A DNA stretch of 49,341 nucleotides, taken from positions 1-49,341 of the forward strand of contig JAGTSE010000034.1 in NCBI GenBank assembly GCA_018261615.1, read 5' to 3'. This document shows positions 32,516 through 43,485 of this stretch, piece after piece. The DNA comes from Pseudomonadota bacterium. GTDB lineage: Bacteria > Pseudomonadota > Gammaproteobacteria > Enterobacterales > Enterobacteriaceae. The notes under the pieces are model-generated. The model worked only from the letters and a program-made list of their open reading frames with translations. It ran no database searches and was not told the DNA's origin. Numbering within the stretch: position 1 is the first letter of the stretch; every line of letters starts with the position of its first letter. The translations under genes and the position numbers were made by a program.

Positions 32516-34357
32516 TTAATCGTCGAGGAAGCTACGTAGCACTTCAGAACGGCTCGGATGGCGCAGTTTACGCAGCGCTTTCGCTTCGATCTGGCGGATA
32601 CGTTCGCGGGTAACGTCAAACTGTTTACCCACTTCTTCCAGCGTGTGGTCGGTGTTCATATCGATACCGAAACGCATACGCAGTACTTTCGCTTCACGGG
32701 CGGTCAGACCAGCCAGAACGTCGTGCGTCGCCGCACGCAGGCTCTCGGTGGTGGCTGAGTCCAGCGGCAGCTCGAGGGTGGTATCCTCAATAAAATCACC
32801 CAGATGCGAATCTTCATCATCACCAATCGGTGTTTCCATGGAGATTGGCTCTTTGGCGATTTTCAGCACTTTGCGGATTTTATCTTCCGGCATCAACATG
32901 CGTTCGGCCAGCTCTTCCGGCGTCGGCTCGCGACCCATTTCCTGCAGCATCTGGCGGGAGATACGGTTGAGTTTGTTAATGGTCTCAATCATATGCACCG
33001 GAATACGGATAGTGCGCGCCTGATCCGCGATGGAGCGGGTAATGGCCTGACGGATCCACCAGGTTGCGTAGGTGGAGAACTTGTAACCACGGCGGTATTC
33101 GAACTTATCAACCGCTTTCATCAGACCGATATTGCCTTCCTGAATCAGATCGAGGAATTGCAGACCACGGTTGGTGTATTTCTTGGCGATAGAAATAACC
33201 AGACGCAGGTTCGCTTCCACCATCTCTTTCTTCGCACGGCGCGCTTTCGCTTCGCCGATGGACATACGACGGTTAATATCTTTTACCTGCTCGATGGTCA
33301 GGCCGGTTTCTTCTTCAATCTGTTGCAGTTTTTGCAGGCAGCGCTGAACTTCTTCCGTCACTTCATGCAGCTTTTCGGACCACGGCTTGTTCATCGCCAG
33401 CGCGGCATTGAACCAGGTTTCACTGGTTTCATTGCCGGTGAACAGCGTAATGAAGTTTTTCTTCGGCATTTTGCACTGTTCAACGCACAACTTCATGATG
33501 ATGCGTTCCTGAGTGCGCACGCGATCCATCATGATACGCATGCTGTTCACCAGGTAGTCGAACTGTTTCGGCACCAGACGGAACTGTTTGAAGACTTCAG
33601 ACAGCTTGAGGATCTCTTCCTGGGCCGCGGCGTGGCTGCGGCCTTTGGCTTTGATCGTGTCACGAGTCAGTTCGTACTGGGTACGCAGCTCGCCGAATTT
33701 TTCACGCGCCAGCTCAGGATCGATGCTGTTGTCATCATCGCTGTTGTCATCTTCTTCATCTTCTTCTTCATCGTCGTCATCTATCTCTTCGCTCGAGAGC
33801 TCAGAGCCGACGTGGGTTGCCGTTGGCGCAAGATCTTCTTCCGCATTCGGATCGACAAAGCCGGTGATCAAATCGGACAGACGCGCCTGTTCCGCTTCGA
33901 CGCGGTCGTATTGCTCTAACAGATAGGTAATGGCTTCCGGGTATTCGGCAACGGAGCACTGAACTTGGTTAATCCCGTCTTCGATACGTTTGGCGATGTC
34001 AATTTCGCCTTCACGGGTCAGCAGTTCAACGGTACCCATTTCACGCATATACATGCGAACCGGGTCGGTCGTGCGCCCGATTTCAGATTCCACGCTGGAA
34101 AGCACTTGCGCAGCCGCTTCGGCAGCGTCATCGTCCGTGTCGGCAGTGGTCTCAGCCAGCAGCAAATCATCAGCATCCGGTGCATCTTCCATCACCTGAA
34201 TGCCCATGTCGTTGATCATTTGGATGATGTCTTCGATCTGATCGGAGTCGACGATATCTTCCGGCAGATGGTCATTGACCTCGGCATAGGTCAGATAGCC
34301 TTGCTCCTTACCACGGGTGACAAGAAGCTTCAGCTGTGACTGCGGGTTTTGCTCCAT
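32516..34357 (-). CDS. rpoD: RNA polymerase housekeeping sigma factor sigma70
   Basis: 613 aa, the E. coli length. Region 1.1 at the N-terminus, the acidic non-conserved region with EEDEEDDNSDDDNS (about 190-215), region 2 with the RRGYKFSTYATWWIRQAITRSI -10 recognition helix, region 3, and region 4 with VTRERIRQIEAKALRKLRHPSR for the -35. It directs transcription of most genes. It is last in the rpsU-dnaG-rpoD operon and in E. coli is also driven by a heat-shock promoter within dnaG. Confidence 0.98.
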   Translation of the reverse strand: MEQNPQSQLKLLVTRGKEQGYLTYAEVNDHLPEDIVDSDQIEDIIQMINDMGIQVMEDAPDADDLLLAETTADTDDDAAEAAAQVLSSVESEIGRTTDPVRMYMREMGTVELLTREGEIDIAKRIEDGINQVQCSVAEYPEAITYLLEQYDRVEAEQARLSDLITGFVDPNAEEDLAPTATHVGSELSSEEIDDDDEEEDEEDDNSDDDNSIDPELAREKFGELRTQYELTRDTIKAKGRSHAAAQEEILKLSEVFKQFRLVPKQFDYLVNSMRIMMDRVRTQERIIMKLCVEQCKMPKKNFITLFTGNETSETWFNAALAMNKPWSEKLHEVTEEVQRCLQKLQQIEEETGLTIEQVKDINRRMSIGEAKARRAKKEMVEANLRLVISIAKKYTNRGLQFLDLIQEGNIGLMKAVDKFEYRRGYKFSTYATWWIRQAITRSIADQARTIRIPVHMIETINKLNRISRQMLQEMGREPTPEELAERMLMPEDKIRKVLKIAKEPISMETPIGDDEDSHLGDFIEDTTLELPLDSATTESLRAATHDVLAGLTAREAKVLRMRFGIDMNTDHTLEEVGKQFDVTRERIRQIEAKALRKLRHPSRSEVLRSFLDD

Positions 34358-34514
34358 AAGACGGTATCCACACTTAAATTCATGAGGGTTGGTGTCGGTC
34401 GGCGAAATAAGCAGCCAACATTTAACGCGAGGGTGTATTTATATTTTTGCCGCTGGCCCTCATCGCGGCTGTCGGGATCAACCCGATCGGTTATCGGCAC
34501 TTAAGCCGTTGAAT

Positions 34515-36260
34515 TCATTTTTTCGCCAGTTCCTGGTTTAACTGCCAGAGTTCCCGGCGTTCTTCGCTGCTTAAACCGTGCGTACGATCGCGAGCTATCA
34601 GCTCTTCCTGTCGCCGTTCAAGCATCGAATCAAACATATGATTGAGCGAGTCGGTAAACGCTTTCTCTGCAATTTCCTTATCTGCTATATCGTCCCACAT
34701 CGACAGTTTTTCAAGGGTTGCAGCTTCTTTGGTGCCGCGATAGTGCTCCAGCAACTGTCCGGTAGTCAGGCCTGGCTGTGACAAACAAGTGTTGACCAGT
34801 TCTGCAAATAAGCCAAGCCCGGGGAGTCTGGATTGATCCAGCCCTTCTAACGACGGAACCGCTGATGCCAGTTCCGGGTTCTGGATCAATAACCCTATAA
34901 GTATACGCATGGTTGTGCGTTTTAGCTGCGGAGCTGTGCGCAGAGCGCTGTTTTCCGCTTGTTTTGGCATTAAACGATCAAGTTGCGCATCGTCGAAAAT
35001 ACCAATCTTGTTCCCCAGCAACTGTCGAAGCTGAATGCGTAACGTCTCGCCTGGCACCTGATTGATTAACGGCAATGCCAGCGCGGCAAGTTGCGTGGTG
35101 CCATCCGGCGTCGTTAAATCCGCCTGCGGCAACAGGCTGTTAAACAAAAACGTGGAGAGCGGCTGAGCCTGCTCCATCCGCGCTTCGAATGCCGCTTTGC
35201 CCTCTTTACGCACCAGCGTATCCGGATCTTCACCATCCGGCAGGAACATAAAACGCAGCTGACGACCATCGTTCATATAAGGTAGCGCGGTTTCCAGCGC
35301 ACGCCAGGCGGCATCACGACCCGCCCGGTCACCGTCATAACAGCAGATGACGTTTTTCGTCACTCTGAACAGCAACTGGATATGATCCGCCGTGGTGGAT
35401 GTGCCCAGCGAAGCAACTGCATAGTTGATGCCGTACTGCGCCAGCGCGACCACGTCCATATAACCTTCGACGACCAACAGGCGCTGAGGTTCATCGTTAT
35501 CCAGTTGTGCTTCATAAAGGCCATACAACTGGCGGCCTTTATGGAAAATATCTGTCTCCGGGGAGTTGAGGTATTTGGGGGTATCATTACCCAAAACACG
35601 CCCGCCAAAACCAATCACCCGGCCACGCTTGTCGCGAATGGGGAACATCACCCGTTCACGAAAGCGATCGTAACTGCGCCCCTGATCGTTAGTTACCAGC
35701 ATGCCTGCGTCGATCAGAGATTTGCGGTTTTCGCTATTGCCGCCAAAACGCTTTAACACGTTGTCCCAGCCGGGAGGGGCGTAACCAATAGCGAAACGCG
35801 CAATAATTTCGCTACTCAAACCGCGCCTTGTCAGATACTGGCGCGCCGGTTCAGCGGCAGGTTGCGTCAGAGATTGCTGATAAAATGCGTTGAGTCCGTC
35901 CATCAACTGGTAGAGCGTTTGTCGTTGATGGCGCTCTATCAGGCTGGGTCCGCTGCCTGCTTCAAAAGGCACTTCAAGGTTGTGCATGGCGGCCAGCTCT
36001 TCGACACTTTCCACGAACTCAAGCTTGTCGTAGTTCATTAAAAAGTCGAGGGCGTTACCGTGTGCGCCGCAACCAAAGCAGTGATAAAACTGTTTTTCAC
36101 CGTTCACGGTGAAAGAAGGGGTTTTTTCATTATGGAATGGACAGCACGCGTGGTAGTTCTTGCCCTGCTTTTTCAGCTTCACACGTGCGTCGATGAGATC
36201 GACGATGTCGGTGCGCGCCAGCAGGTCATTGATAAAAACGCGTGGGATTCGTCCAGCCAT
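34515..36260 (-). CDS. dnaG: DNA primase DnaG
   Basis: 581 aa, the E. coli length. N-terminal CHC2 zinc ribbon (YHACCPFHNEKTPSF to YHCFGCG, ligands about Cys40, His43, Cys61, Cys64), TOPRIM core with LLVVEGYMDVVAL and CYDGDRAGRDAA, and C-terminal DnaB-binding helical domain. It makes RNA primers at the fork. It follows rpsU after an attenuating terminator, which keeps its level low. Confidence 0.98.
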   Translation of the reverse strand: MAGRIPRVFINDLLARTDIVDLIDARVKLKKQGKNYHACCPFHNEKTPSFTVNGEKQFYHCFGCGAHGNALDFLMNYDKLEFVESVEELAAMHNLEVPFEAGSGPSLIERHQRQTLYQLMDGLNAFYQQSLTQPAAEPARQYLTRRGLSSEIIARFAIGYAPPGWDNVLKRFGGNSENRKSLIDAGMLVTNDQGRSYDRFRERVMFPIRDKRGRVIGFGGRVLGNDTPKYLNSPETDIFHKGRQLYGLYEAQLDNDEPQRLLVVEGYMDVVALAQYGINYAVASLGTSTTADHIQLLFRVTKNVICCYDGDRAGRDAAWRALETALPYMNDGRQLRFMFLPDGEDPDTLVRKEGKAAFEARMEQAQPLSTFLFNSLLPQADLTTPDGTTQLAALALPLINQVPGETLRIQLRQLLGNKIGIFDDAQLDRLMPKQAENSALRTAPQLKRTTMRILIGLLIQNPELASAVPSLEGLDQSRLPGLGLFAELVNTCLSQPGLTTGQLLEHYRGTKEAATLEKLSMWDDIADKEIAEKAFTDSLNHMFDSMLERRQEELIARDRTHGLSSEERRELWQLNQELAKK

Positions 36261-36344
36261 AGGCCCCGTTTTGATCTTTTATAACCCCCGTTTTTCAGGC
36301 CGCTGAATGTGGCAAAAATCACGCTGGTTATATCAGGTTATAAA

Positions 36345-36380
36345 CGAAAATAAGCCGCGCATTCCTTTCGGAAGCACGGC
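36345..36380 (-). terminator. Internal terminator between rpsU and dnaG
   Basis: On the minus strand GCCGTGCTTCC-gaaa-GGAATGCGCGGC then TTATTTT; the stem has one bulged T and a GAAA tetraloop. It corresponds to T1 of the E. coli macromolecular synthesis operon, which reduces transcription into dnaG relative to rpsU. Confidence 0.8.
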
Positions 36381-36430
36381 CTTACAACTACAACTCGGTC
36401 TAAATCTGAGAGCGCACTGCTCTCAAAAGA

Positions 36431-37895
<1,465 letters not shown>

Positions 37896-37902
37896 ACTGC
37901 GA

Positions 37903-37935
37903 CAGCCCGGTTGCTGAGATGCCGCCGGGTTTACT
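37903..37935 (+). terminator. Possible terminator between tsaD and plsY
   Basis: AGCCCGG ... CCGGGTTT forms a 5-6 bp stem with a long loop, between convergent genes and overlapping the plsY end. Weak; low certainty. Confidence 0.35.
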
Positions 37936-38542
37936 CTTCTTTCTTCTTCTTCTTCAGCTTCGACCAGATTTTTGTTTCCTGGCGGCGCCACAGGCGCTGA
38001 ATATTGTCATGGTGACGTAGCAGAATCAGACAGGAAAGCATCGCCACTGGGAAGGTGAACTGCGGTTTGAACCACCAGACATAGAACGGCGCGATTAGCG
38101 CGCTGACAATTGCGCCCAGCGATGAGTAACCGCTCAACAGCACGGTTAAAAGCCAGGTTCCCGCCATGACGCCCGTTAAATCCCAGCCGATCGGCGCAAT
38201 CGCGCCAAATGCCGTCGCTACGCCTTTACCGCCCTGAAATTTAAAAAATACCGGCCAGATATGACCAAGACAGGCGGCGATAGCAATAAGCCCCAGCCAG
38301 AACGGCGTTACGCCAAGCGCGTAAGCCCCCCAGACGGGCAGCATTCCTTTCAGAATATCGAAAATCAGTACCGTTACGGCTGCTCCCTTGCCGCCAATGC
38401 GTAAAACGTTGGTCGCTCCGGGATTGCCAGAACCACTTGTTCGCGGATCGGGAAGACCGGCGAGGCGGCAGACCAGGATGGCGCTGGAGATTGAGCCACA
38501 AAGGTACGCAAGGAGGATCATTCCAGGCGCGATTGCACTCAT
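37931..38542 (-). CDS. plsY: Glycerol-3-phosphate acyltransferase PlsY
   Basis: 203 aa (E. coli 205). Integral membrane enzyme with about five spans, using acyl-phosphate to acylate glycerol-3-phosphate, the first step in phospholipid synthesis. Conserved motifs SGNPGATNVLR (about 37-47) and KFQGGKGVATAFG are present. Basic C-terminal KLKKKKKEE. Start MSAIAPG at 38542; the longer upstream frame has no support. Divergent from folB. Confidence 0.96.
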   Translation of the reverse strand: MSAIAPGMILLAYLCGSISSAILVCRLAGLPDPRTSGSGNPGATNVLRIGGKGAAVTVLIFDILKGMLPVWGAYALGVTPFWLGLIAIAACLGHIWPVFFKFQGGKGVATAFGAIAPIGWDLTGVMAGTWLLTVLLSGYSSLGAIVSALIAPFYVWWFKPQFTFPVAMLSCLILLRHHDNIQRLWRRQETKIWSKLKKKKKEE

Positions 38543-38703
38543 GACGCTGTTCCGTTGTGAAAAAGTCGTTTTATTCTCTGCATCGATGGATAATACGCAT
38601 AAATTCTGGAAAGTGGTATCCAGTGAATGCGCAAAATCTGCCAGAGCGCAGGAAAGATCGGGTCTGGCGGTACAGTGTTGAAACAAACTGCAGGTGAAAT
38701 GTG

Positions 38704-39072
38704 ATGGATATTGTATTTATTGAGCAGCTTTCGGTAATCACCACCATTGGTGTTTACGACTGGGAACAGACCATTGAGCAGAAGCTGGTGTTCGATATCG
38801 AAATGGCCTGGGATAACCGCCTGGCGGCGAAAAGTGATGATGTGAATGATTGCCTCAGCTATGCCGATATCGCCGATGTGGTTGTCAGTCATGTTGAAGG
38901 CGGGCGTTTTGCGCTGGTCGAGCGTGTTGCAGAAGAGGTGGCCGAACTACTGCTGGCGCGTTTTCATTCACCATGGATACGCATTAAACTGAGCAAACCA
39001 GGCGCCGTGGCGCGGGCGCAGAGCGTCGGCGTAATCATTGAGCGTGGGTTAAATCTGAAAGAAAGTATTTAA
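38704..39072 (+). CDS. folB: Dihydroneopterin aldolase FolB
   Basis: 122 aa, the E. coli length when started at ATG 38704 (a GTG three bases earlier is the alternative). Catalyses dihydroneopterin to 6-hydroxymethyl-dihydropterin and glycolaldehyde in folate synthesis. Glu22-region VYDWEQTIEQKLVFDIEM, SYADIAD and the C-terminal LSKPGAV with catalytic Lys are visible. Confidence 0.97.
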   Translation: MDIVFIEQLSVITTIGVYDWEQTIEQKLVFDIEMAWDNRLAAKSDDVNDCLSYADIADVVVSHVEGGRFALVERVAEEVAELLLARFHSPWIRIKLSKPGAVARAQSVGVIIERGLNLKESI

Positions 39073-39126
39073 ATTCATAATAGTTAAACCAAGCACTAGT
39101 ATTCAGGTCATAGATGATGGCCATTC

Positions 39127-39152
39127 ACGGCTACTCCTCAGGGGCCGTTTTT
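39127..39152 (+). terminator. Hairpin with T run before uppP
   Basis: ACGGC-...-GCCGT followed by TTTTTC, 25 bases before the uppP start. Could end folB transcription or attenuate uppP. Confidence 0.5.
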
Positions 39153-39176
39153 CATTTCTTTTTTAGGGGTTTATTG

Positions 39177-39995
39177 ATGAGCGATCTACATTCGCTGCTG
39201 GTGGCAGCCATTTTGGGTGTCGTTGAAGGATTGACGGAGTTCCTGCCAGTTTCCAGTACTGGTCATATGATTATCGTCGGGCATTTGCTGGGATTTGAAG
39301 GTGATACAGCAAAAACGTTCGAGGTTGTGATTCAACTGGGCTCGATTCTGGCGGTTGTGGTGATGTTCTGGCGACGCCTGTTTGGTTTAATTGGTATTCA
39401 CTTCGGTAAGCAACCGCATGAAGGCACAGGTACGGGACGCCTTTCTCTGATTCATATCATTTTAGGTATGATTCCGGCGGTGGTGATTGGGCTGGTATTC
39501 CATGACACCATTAAGTCGCTGTTTAACACGCTCAACGTGACTTATGCGCTGGTGGTCGGCGGTTTCCTGCTGATTGCCGCAGAAGTGCTGAAGCCGAAAG
39601 TACCGCGCGCGCAGGGCGTGGATGATATGACCTATCGCCAGGCGTTCGTTATTGGTTGTTTCCAGTGTCTGGCGTTGTGGCCGGGTTTTTCCCGTTCCGG
39701 GGCGACCATTTCAGGCGGTATGCTGATGGGCGTTAGCCGTTATGCCGCATCGGAGTTCTCTTTCCTGCTGGCTGTACCAATGATGCTGGGCGCAACCGCG
39801 CTGGATCTCTACAAGAGTATGGGGTTTCTCACCACAGGCGATATTCCGATGTTTTCCGTGGGTTTCATCACCGCTTTTATTGTCGCGCTGATCGCCATCA
39901 AAACCTTCCTGGAACTGATTAAACGCATCTCGTTTATCCCGTTTGCGATTTACCGTTTTATTGTTGCAGCGGTAGTATACTTGGTCTTCTTCTAA
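39177..39995 (+). CDS. uppP: Undecaprenyl-diphosphatase UppP (BacA)
   Basis: 272 aa (E. coli 273). Membrane protein with about eight spans. The active-site motifs are EGLTEFLPVSSTGHMII (about 17-33) and PGFSRSGATISGG (about 170-182). It regenerates undecaprenyl phosphate for peptidoglycan and gives bacitracin resistance when overproduced. Start MSDLHSLL with AGGGG upstream; a longer in-frame start lacks a ribosome site. Confidence 0.97.
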   Translation: MSDLHSLLVAAILGVVEGLTEFLPVSSTGHMIIVGHLLGFEGDTAKTFEVVIQLGSILAVVVMFWRRLFGLIGIHFGKQPHEGTGTGRLSLIHIILGMIPAVVIGLVFHDTIKSLFNTLNVTYALVVGGFLLIAAEVLKPKVPRAQGVDDMTYRQAFVIGCFQCLALWPGFSRSGATISGGMLMGVSRYAASEFSFLLAVPMMLGATALDLYKSMGFLTTGDIPMFSVGFITAFIVALIAIKTFLELIKRISFIPFAIYRFIVAAVVYLVFF

Positions 39996-40002
39996 GGCTC
40001 GC

Positions 40003-40026
40003 GCCCTCAGTCTGTGGGCTGAGGGC
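40003..40026. terminator. Hairpin between convergent uppP and cca
   Basis: GCCCTCAG-tctgtggg-CTGAGGGC, an 8-bp perfect stem. The stop codon of cca lies inside it, and no T run follows on either side, so it may act as an RNA end stabiliser rather than an intrinsic terminator. Confidence 0.55.
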
Positions 40027-41248
40027 AACGGTGCGCTTTCCACTCCGCCAGCGCGGCTATCCGGCGGCGCGTCAACTCTTCGCGGACTTCTGCCCCCTTA
40101 AAACCGGCTTCAATCACTGCTTTGGTTGGAACGGCACGAGCCACTGCCCACGCTTCACGCAGTAAACGTCCTTGCGGATAGTCGCAAGATTCAAAACCAG
40201 TACGTCCACGCACATCGGCTTCGCTGGTCAGGGCTATTTGTTCTACGCGCTGCGGTTTACGCCAGGCATCAATTGAGTCAAATAACTTCACAATGGTTTT
40301 GGGCTGCAAAATGGGGAAGGTGTGGATCAGATCGTGAAACTCCGCCACCAGTTTTGCCAGATCGCGGATCTCGTTCGGTACGCGCAGACGCTGGCACAGC
40401 CCTGCGATCAGTTTGACGCCCGCCGGGCCGTGTCCGTGATGGCGTGGCCAGAGTTCTTTTGGCGTCAGCGCTTTTCCCAGATCGTGACATAACGTGGCGA
40501 AACGCACGTCCACTTCTGGGCTGAGCATCGCGGCCATTGTTAGCGTCATCAGTGCGTGAACACCCGTGTCGATTTCCGGGTGCCACTTCGCCGGAGCGGG
40601 CACGCCAAACAGCGCGTCGATCTCCGGGAATAGCACCTTCAGCGCACCGCAGTCGCGCAGCACCTGGAAATAGACCTGAGGATTACGGGTATGCAGCGCA
40701 TTCTCGGTCTCTTTCCAGACGCGCTCTGTGGTCAGATGCGCCAGTTCGCCAGCATCGGTCATAGCGTGCATCAGTGACATCGTTTCGTCGGCAATACGAA
40801 AACTGAGGTGAGCATAGCGTGCTGCGAAGCGGGCAACGCGCAGCACGCGTAGCGGATCTTCGCTAAACGCCGGAGAGACGTGACGTAAAATGCGGTTACG
40901 CAGATCGTGCTGGCCATTGAACGGATCGACAATATGCCCGTTTTCGTCCTGCGCCAGTGCATTGACGGTTAAGTCGCGGCGCAGTAAATCTTGTTCAAGG
41001 GAGACATCGGGAGCGGCATGAACGATAAAACCGGTATAACCCGAGCCGGATTTACGTTCGGTGCGGGCCAGCGCATATTCTTCGCGGCTTTGCGGGTGGA
41101 GAAACACAGGGAAATCGCGACCTACCTGCTGGTAGCCCGCGTTGAGCATCTCTTCCGGCGTGGCGCCGACCACAACCCAGTCTCTGTCTTTGACTGGCAG
41201 GCCTAACAACGAATCACGTACAGCACCACCGACCAGATAACTCTTCAC
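40007..41248 (-). CDS. cca: tRNA nucleotidyltransferase (CCA-adding) with HD domain
   Basis: 413 aa (E. coli 412). The class II nucleotidyltransferase head has LVGGAVRDSLLGLPVKDRDWVVVG with the GG and DxD motifs; the RRDLTVNALAQDENGHIVDPFNGQ motif follows. The C-terminal HD phosphohydrolase is FATLCHDLGKALTPKELWPRHHGH. It repairs or completes tRNA 3' CCA ends. Confidence 0.97.
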   Translation of the reverse strand: MKSYLVGGAVRDSLLGLPVKDRDWVVVGATPEEMLNAGYQQVGRDFPVFLHPQSREEYALARTERKSGSGYTGFIVHAAPDVSLEQDLLRRDLTVNALAQDENGHIVDPFNGQHDLRNRILRHVSPAFSEDPLRVLRVARFAARYAHLSFRIADETMSLMHAMTDAGELAHLTTERVWKETENALHTRNPQVYFQVLRDCGALKVLFPEIDALFGVPAPAKWHPEIDTGVHALMTLTMAAMLSPEVDVRFATLCHDLGKALTPKELWPRHHGHGPAGVKLIAGLCQRLRVPNEIRDLAKLVAEFHDLIHTFPILQPKTIVKLFDSIDAWRKPQRVEQIALTSEADVRGRTGFESCDYPQGRLLREAWAVARAVPTKAVIEAGFKGAEVREELTRRRIAALAEWKAHRCPQPTD

Positions 41249-41312
41249 ACCACTCTCCTCTACACATAAGTCGACAGATAATACGTAAGTGTAGAGAAGA
41301 TGGCGAATGTGC

Positions 41313-41927
41313 TTAACTCATCCAGCGATCTTTGCGCTTGCGGCTTGGGATCATATGCGGCAACAGCAGGCCGAGGATCAGACCCGCGCCCAGCACGCCA
41401 CCGCCATACATAAACCATTGCATAATGATGGTGCGCTGCTTGTCGTCCAGTTGCAGATTCGCCGCGTTCACTTTCTTCTGCGCGACAATTAACTCATTTT
41501 TCAGCTTCTGGTTTTCGTCTTTCAGGCCGCTGATCACTCCGTCGCTCTGCGCCACTTTTTGCTGCATTTCAGCAGTGCGCTGGTTCCAGGTGTTATCGAT
41601 ATTGTTCAGTTTTTCGGTCAACGTTTTGACCTGGTTCTCCAGCTCCGGTACGCGAGTACGTAGGCTCGGCTCTGCGCTCAACTCTTTCAGCGGGATCCAG
41701 ACAGTCCGCCCAGTGCTGTCGCGCACCTGGCCGTAATCGTTGTTTTGTTGCAGCAGAGACACTTCCTCGCCGGCATTTACCGTACCGACAAGGCGATAAT
41801 TATCGCCAGGGCCACTACGTACCCAGGTATTCAGTTCGTCGGAAACATACCGTTTTTCTTCAGCGTGGATCCCAACGGATGCACTCAGTGCAACCAGGGT
41901 CAATCCAATCAGGCGTAATTTTGGCAT
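41313..41927 (-). CDS. ygiM: SH3-domain membrane protein YgiM
   Basis: 204 aa (E. coli 206). Signal peptide MPKLRLIGLTLVALSASVGIHAEE, a bacterial SH3 domain (about 28-92, VRSGPGDNYRLVGTVNAGEEV), a coiled coil (about 100-168), then a C-terminal membrane span and basic tail. Predicted to be periplasmic and anchored to the inner membrane, a possible cell-wall or signalling link; function is not well known. The start at 41927 gives a good signal peptide; the 26 codons upstream do not. Confidence 0.93.
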   Translation of the reverse strand: MPKLRLIGLTLVALSASVGIHAEEKRYVSDELNTWVRSGPGDNYRLVGTVNAGEEVSLLQQNNDYGQVRDSTGRTVWIPLKELSAEPSLRTRVPELENQVKTLTEKLNNIDNTWNQRTAEMQQKVAQSDGVISGLKDENQKLKNELIVAQKKVNAANLQLDDKQRTIIMQWFMYGGGVLGAGLILGLLLPHMIPSRKRKDRWMS

Positions 41928-42167
41928 CAGGCAGTCATTATTTTCGTTAAATGTGAAATGGGAAACAGTGACATCAGTCTGACGACACCCGGCAGGTGGC
42001 ATCAATCGGAATCTTCCGGGTCAAACTGCGCGCTTATACGAACTTTTGCACCCAGCAAATTGCGCATTGCATGGCACTTTGGCACACAATACTATCTACT
42101 GACAAACATCAGGGGCGTTAGTTCGCCGAAATTTTCACTGATGTGACATAACCATAAGTGCAAGGCC

Positions 42168-43469
42168 ATGGCTCAGGAAATCGAATTAAAGTTTATCGTT
42201 AATGCCGACAGCGTGGAAACGCTTCGTCACCATCTGCATACGCTGACCGAAGAACATATCGCCGCCAGCCAGTTACTGAATATTTACTATGAGACACCGG
42301 ACAACTGGCTGCGCGGTCATGATATGGGACTGCGCATCCGGGGTTTTGACGGCCAGTATGAGATGACGATGAAAATTGCCGGACGGGTGATTGGCGGTTT
42401 ACATCAGCGTCCTGAATATAATATTCCGCTTGCCAGCCCGGAGCTTGATCTGGCGTGCTTTCCCGCCGAAGTGTGGCCGGATGGCGAGTTGCCTGCCGAT
42501 TTACAGGCCCGTACGCGTCCACTGTTCAGCACCGATTTTTATCGTGAAAAATGGCTGGTCAATGTCGGTGAGAGCCGAATTGAGCTCGGCCTTGATCTCG
42601 GCGAAGTGAAAGCAGGAGATTACGCCGAGCCGATTTGCGAGCTGGAGCTGGAGCTGCTGAGCGGCGATCCTGCAGATATTCTTAAACTGGCACGTCAATT
42701 AGTGACGCTCTCCGTTTTGCGTCAGGGAAGTCTGAGCAAAGCGGCGCGCGGTTACCACCTGGCGCAGGGCAATGCCCCACGCGAGCTCCGTCCAACGAGC
42801 ATTCTGCAAACCGCTCCGAAGGCCTGCGTTGAGCAAGCTTTTGCTGCCGCGCTGGAACTGGCGCTTTCCCAGTGGCAATACCATGAAGAGCTGTGGGTGC
42901 GAGGCAACAACGCGGCAAAGCAGGATGTGCTGCGTGCAATTGCGTTAATCCGCCATACGTTGGCACTTTTTGGCGGTATTGTGCCACGTAAAGCGAGCGC
43001 TCACTTACGTGATTTACTGACGCAGGTAGAAGCCACACTGACTTCGGCGGTTTCTGCCGCTACTGCGGTGTGGGATGCGCCTTCAGCAATGGCAAAACTG
43101 CTGTTGACCGAGTGGTTGATGACGCAGGGCTGGCGCGCCTTCCTTGATGAAAAAGCGCAGGCGAAATTTGCCGATTCATTTAAACGATTCGCCGATGGAC
43201 ATCTTTCGCGCAGCGCGGCGGAGCTGAAAAAAGCCTTCGCGCAACCGCTGGGCGACAGCTATCGCGACCAGTTGCCACGCCTGGCGCGTGACATCGACAG
43301 CGCATTGCTGCTGGCGGGCTATTACGATCGCGCGCTGGCAAACGAATGGCTGAAGAACTGGCAGGGGTTGTACCACGCCATTGAAACGCACCAGAGAGTC
43401 GAGATCGAACACTTTCGTAATACCGCAATTACGCAGGAGCCGTTCTGGCTGCACAGCGGAAAACGCTAA
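42168..43469 (+). CDS. ygiF: Inorganic triphosphatase YgiF (CYTH-CHAD)
   Basis: 433 aa, the E. coli length. N-terminal CYTH tunnel fold with the EIELKFIV (ExExK) motif at 4-11; C-terminal histidine-rich CHAD domain (about 220-420). E. coli YgiF hydrolyses inorganic triphosphate. Divergent from ygiM and 16 bp upstream of glnE, with which it is likely cotranscribed. Confidence 0.96.
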   Translation: MAQEIELKFIVNADSVETLRHHLHTLTEEHIAASQLLNIYYETPDNWLRGHDMGLRIRGFDGQYEMTMKIAGRVIGGLHQRPEYNIPLASPELDLACFPAEVWPDGELPADLQARTRPLFSTDFYREKWLVNVGESRIELGLDLGEVKAGDYAEPICELELELLSGDPADILKLARQLVTLSVLRQGSLSKAARGYHLAQGNAPRELRPTSILQTAPKACVEQAFAAALELALSQWQYHEELWVRGNNAAKQDVLRAIALIRHTLALFGGIVPRKASAHLRDLLTQVEATLTSAVSAATAVWDAPSAMAKLLLTEWLMTQGWRAFLDEKAQAKFADSFKRFADGHLSRSAAELKKAFAQPLGDSYRDQLPRLARDIDSALLLAGYYDRALANEWLKNWQGLYHAIETHQRVEIEHFRNTAITQEPFWLHSGKR

Positions 43470-43485
43470 CTAAAGGATACTTCGG

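Noticed and set aside
32804..33919. 371-aa open frame opposite rpoD
   Set aside because: rpoD is certain on the other strand; the frame mirrors its acidic region and has no family likeness.
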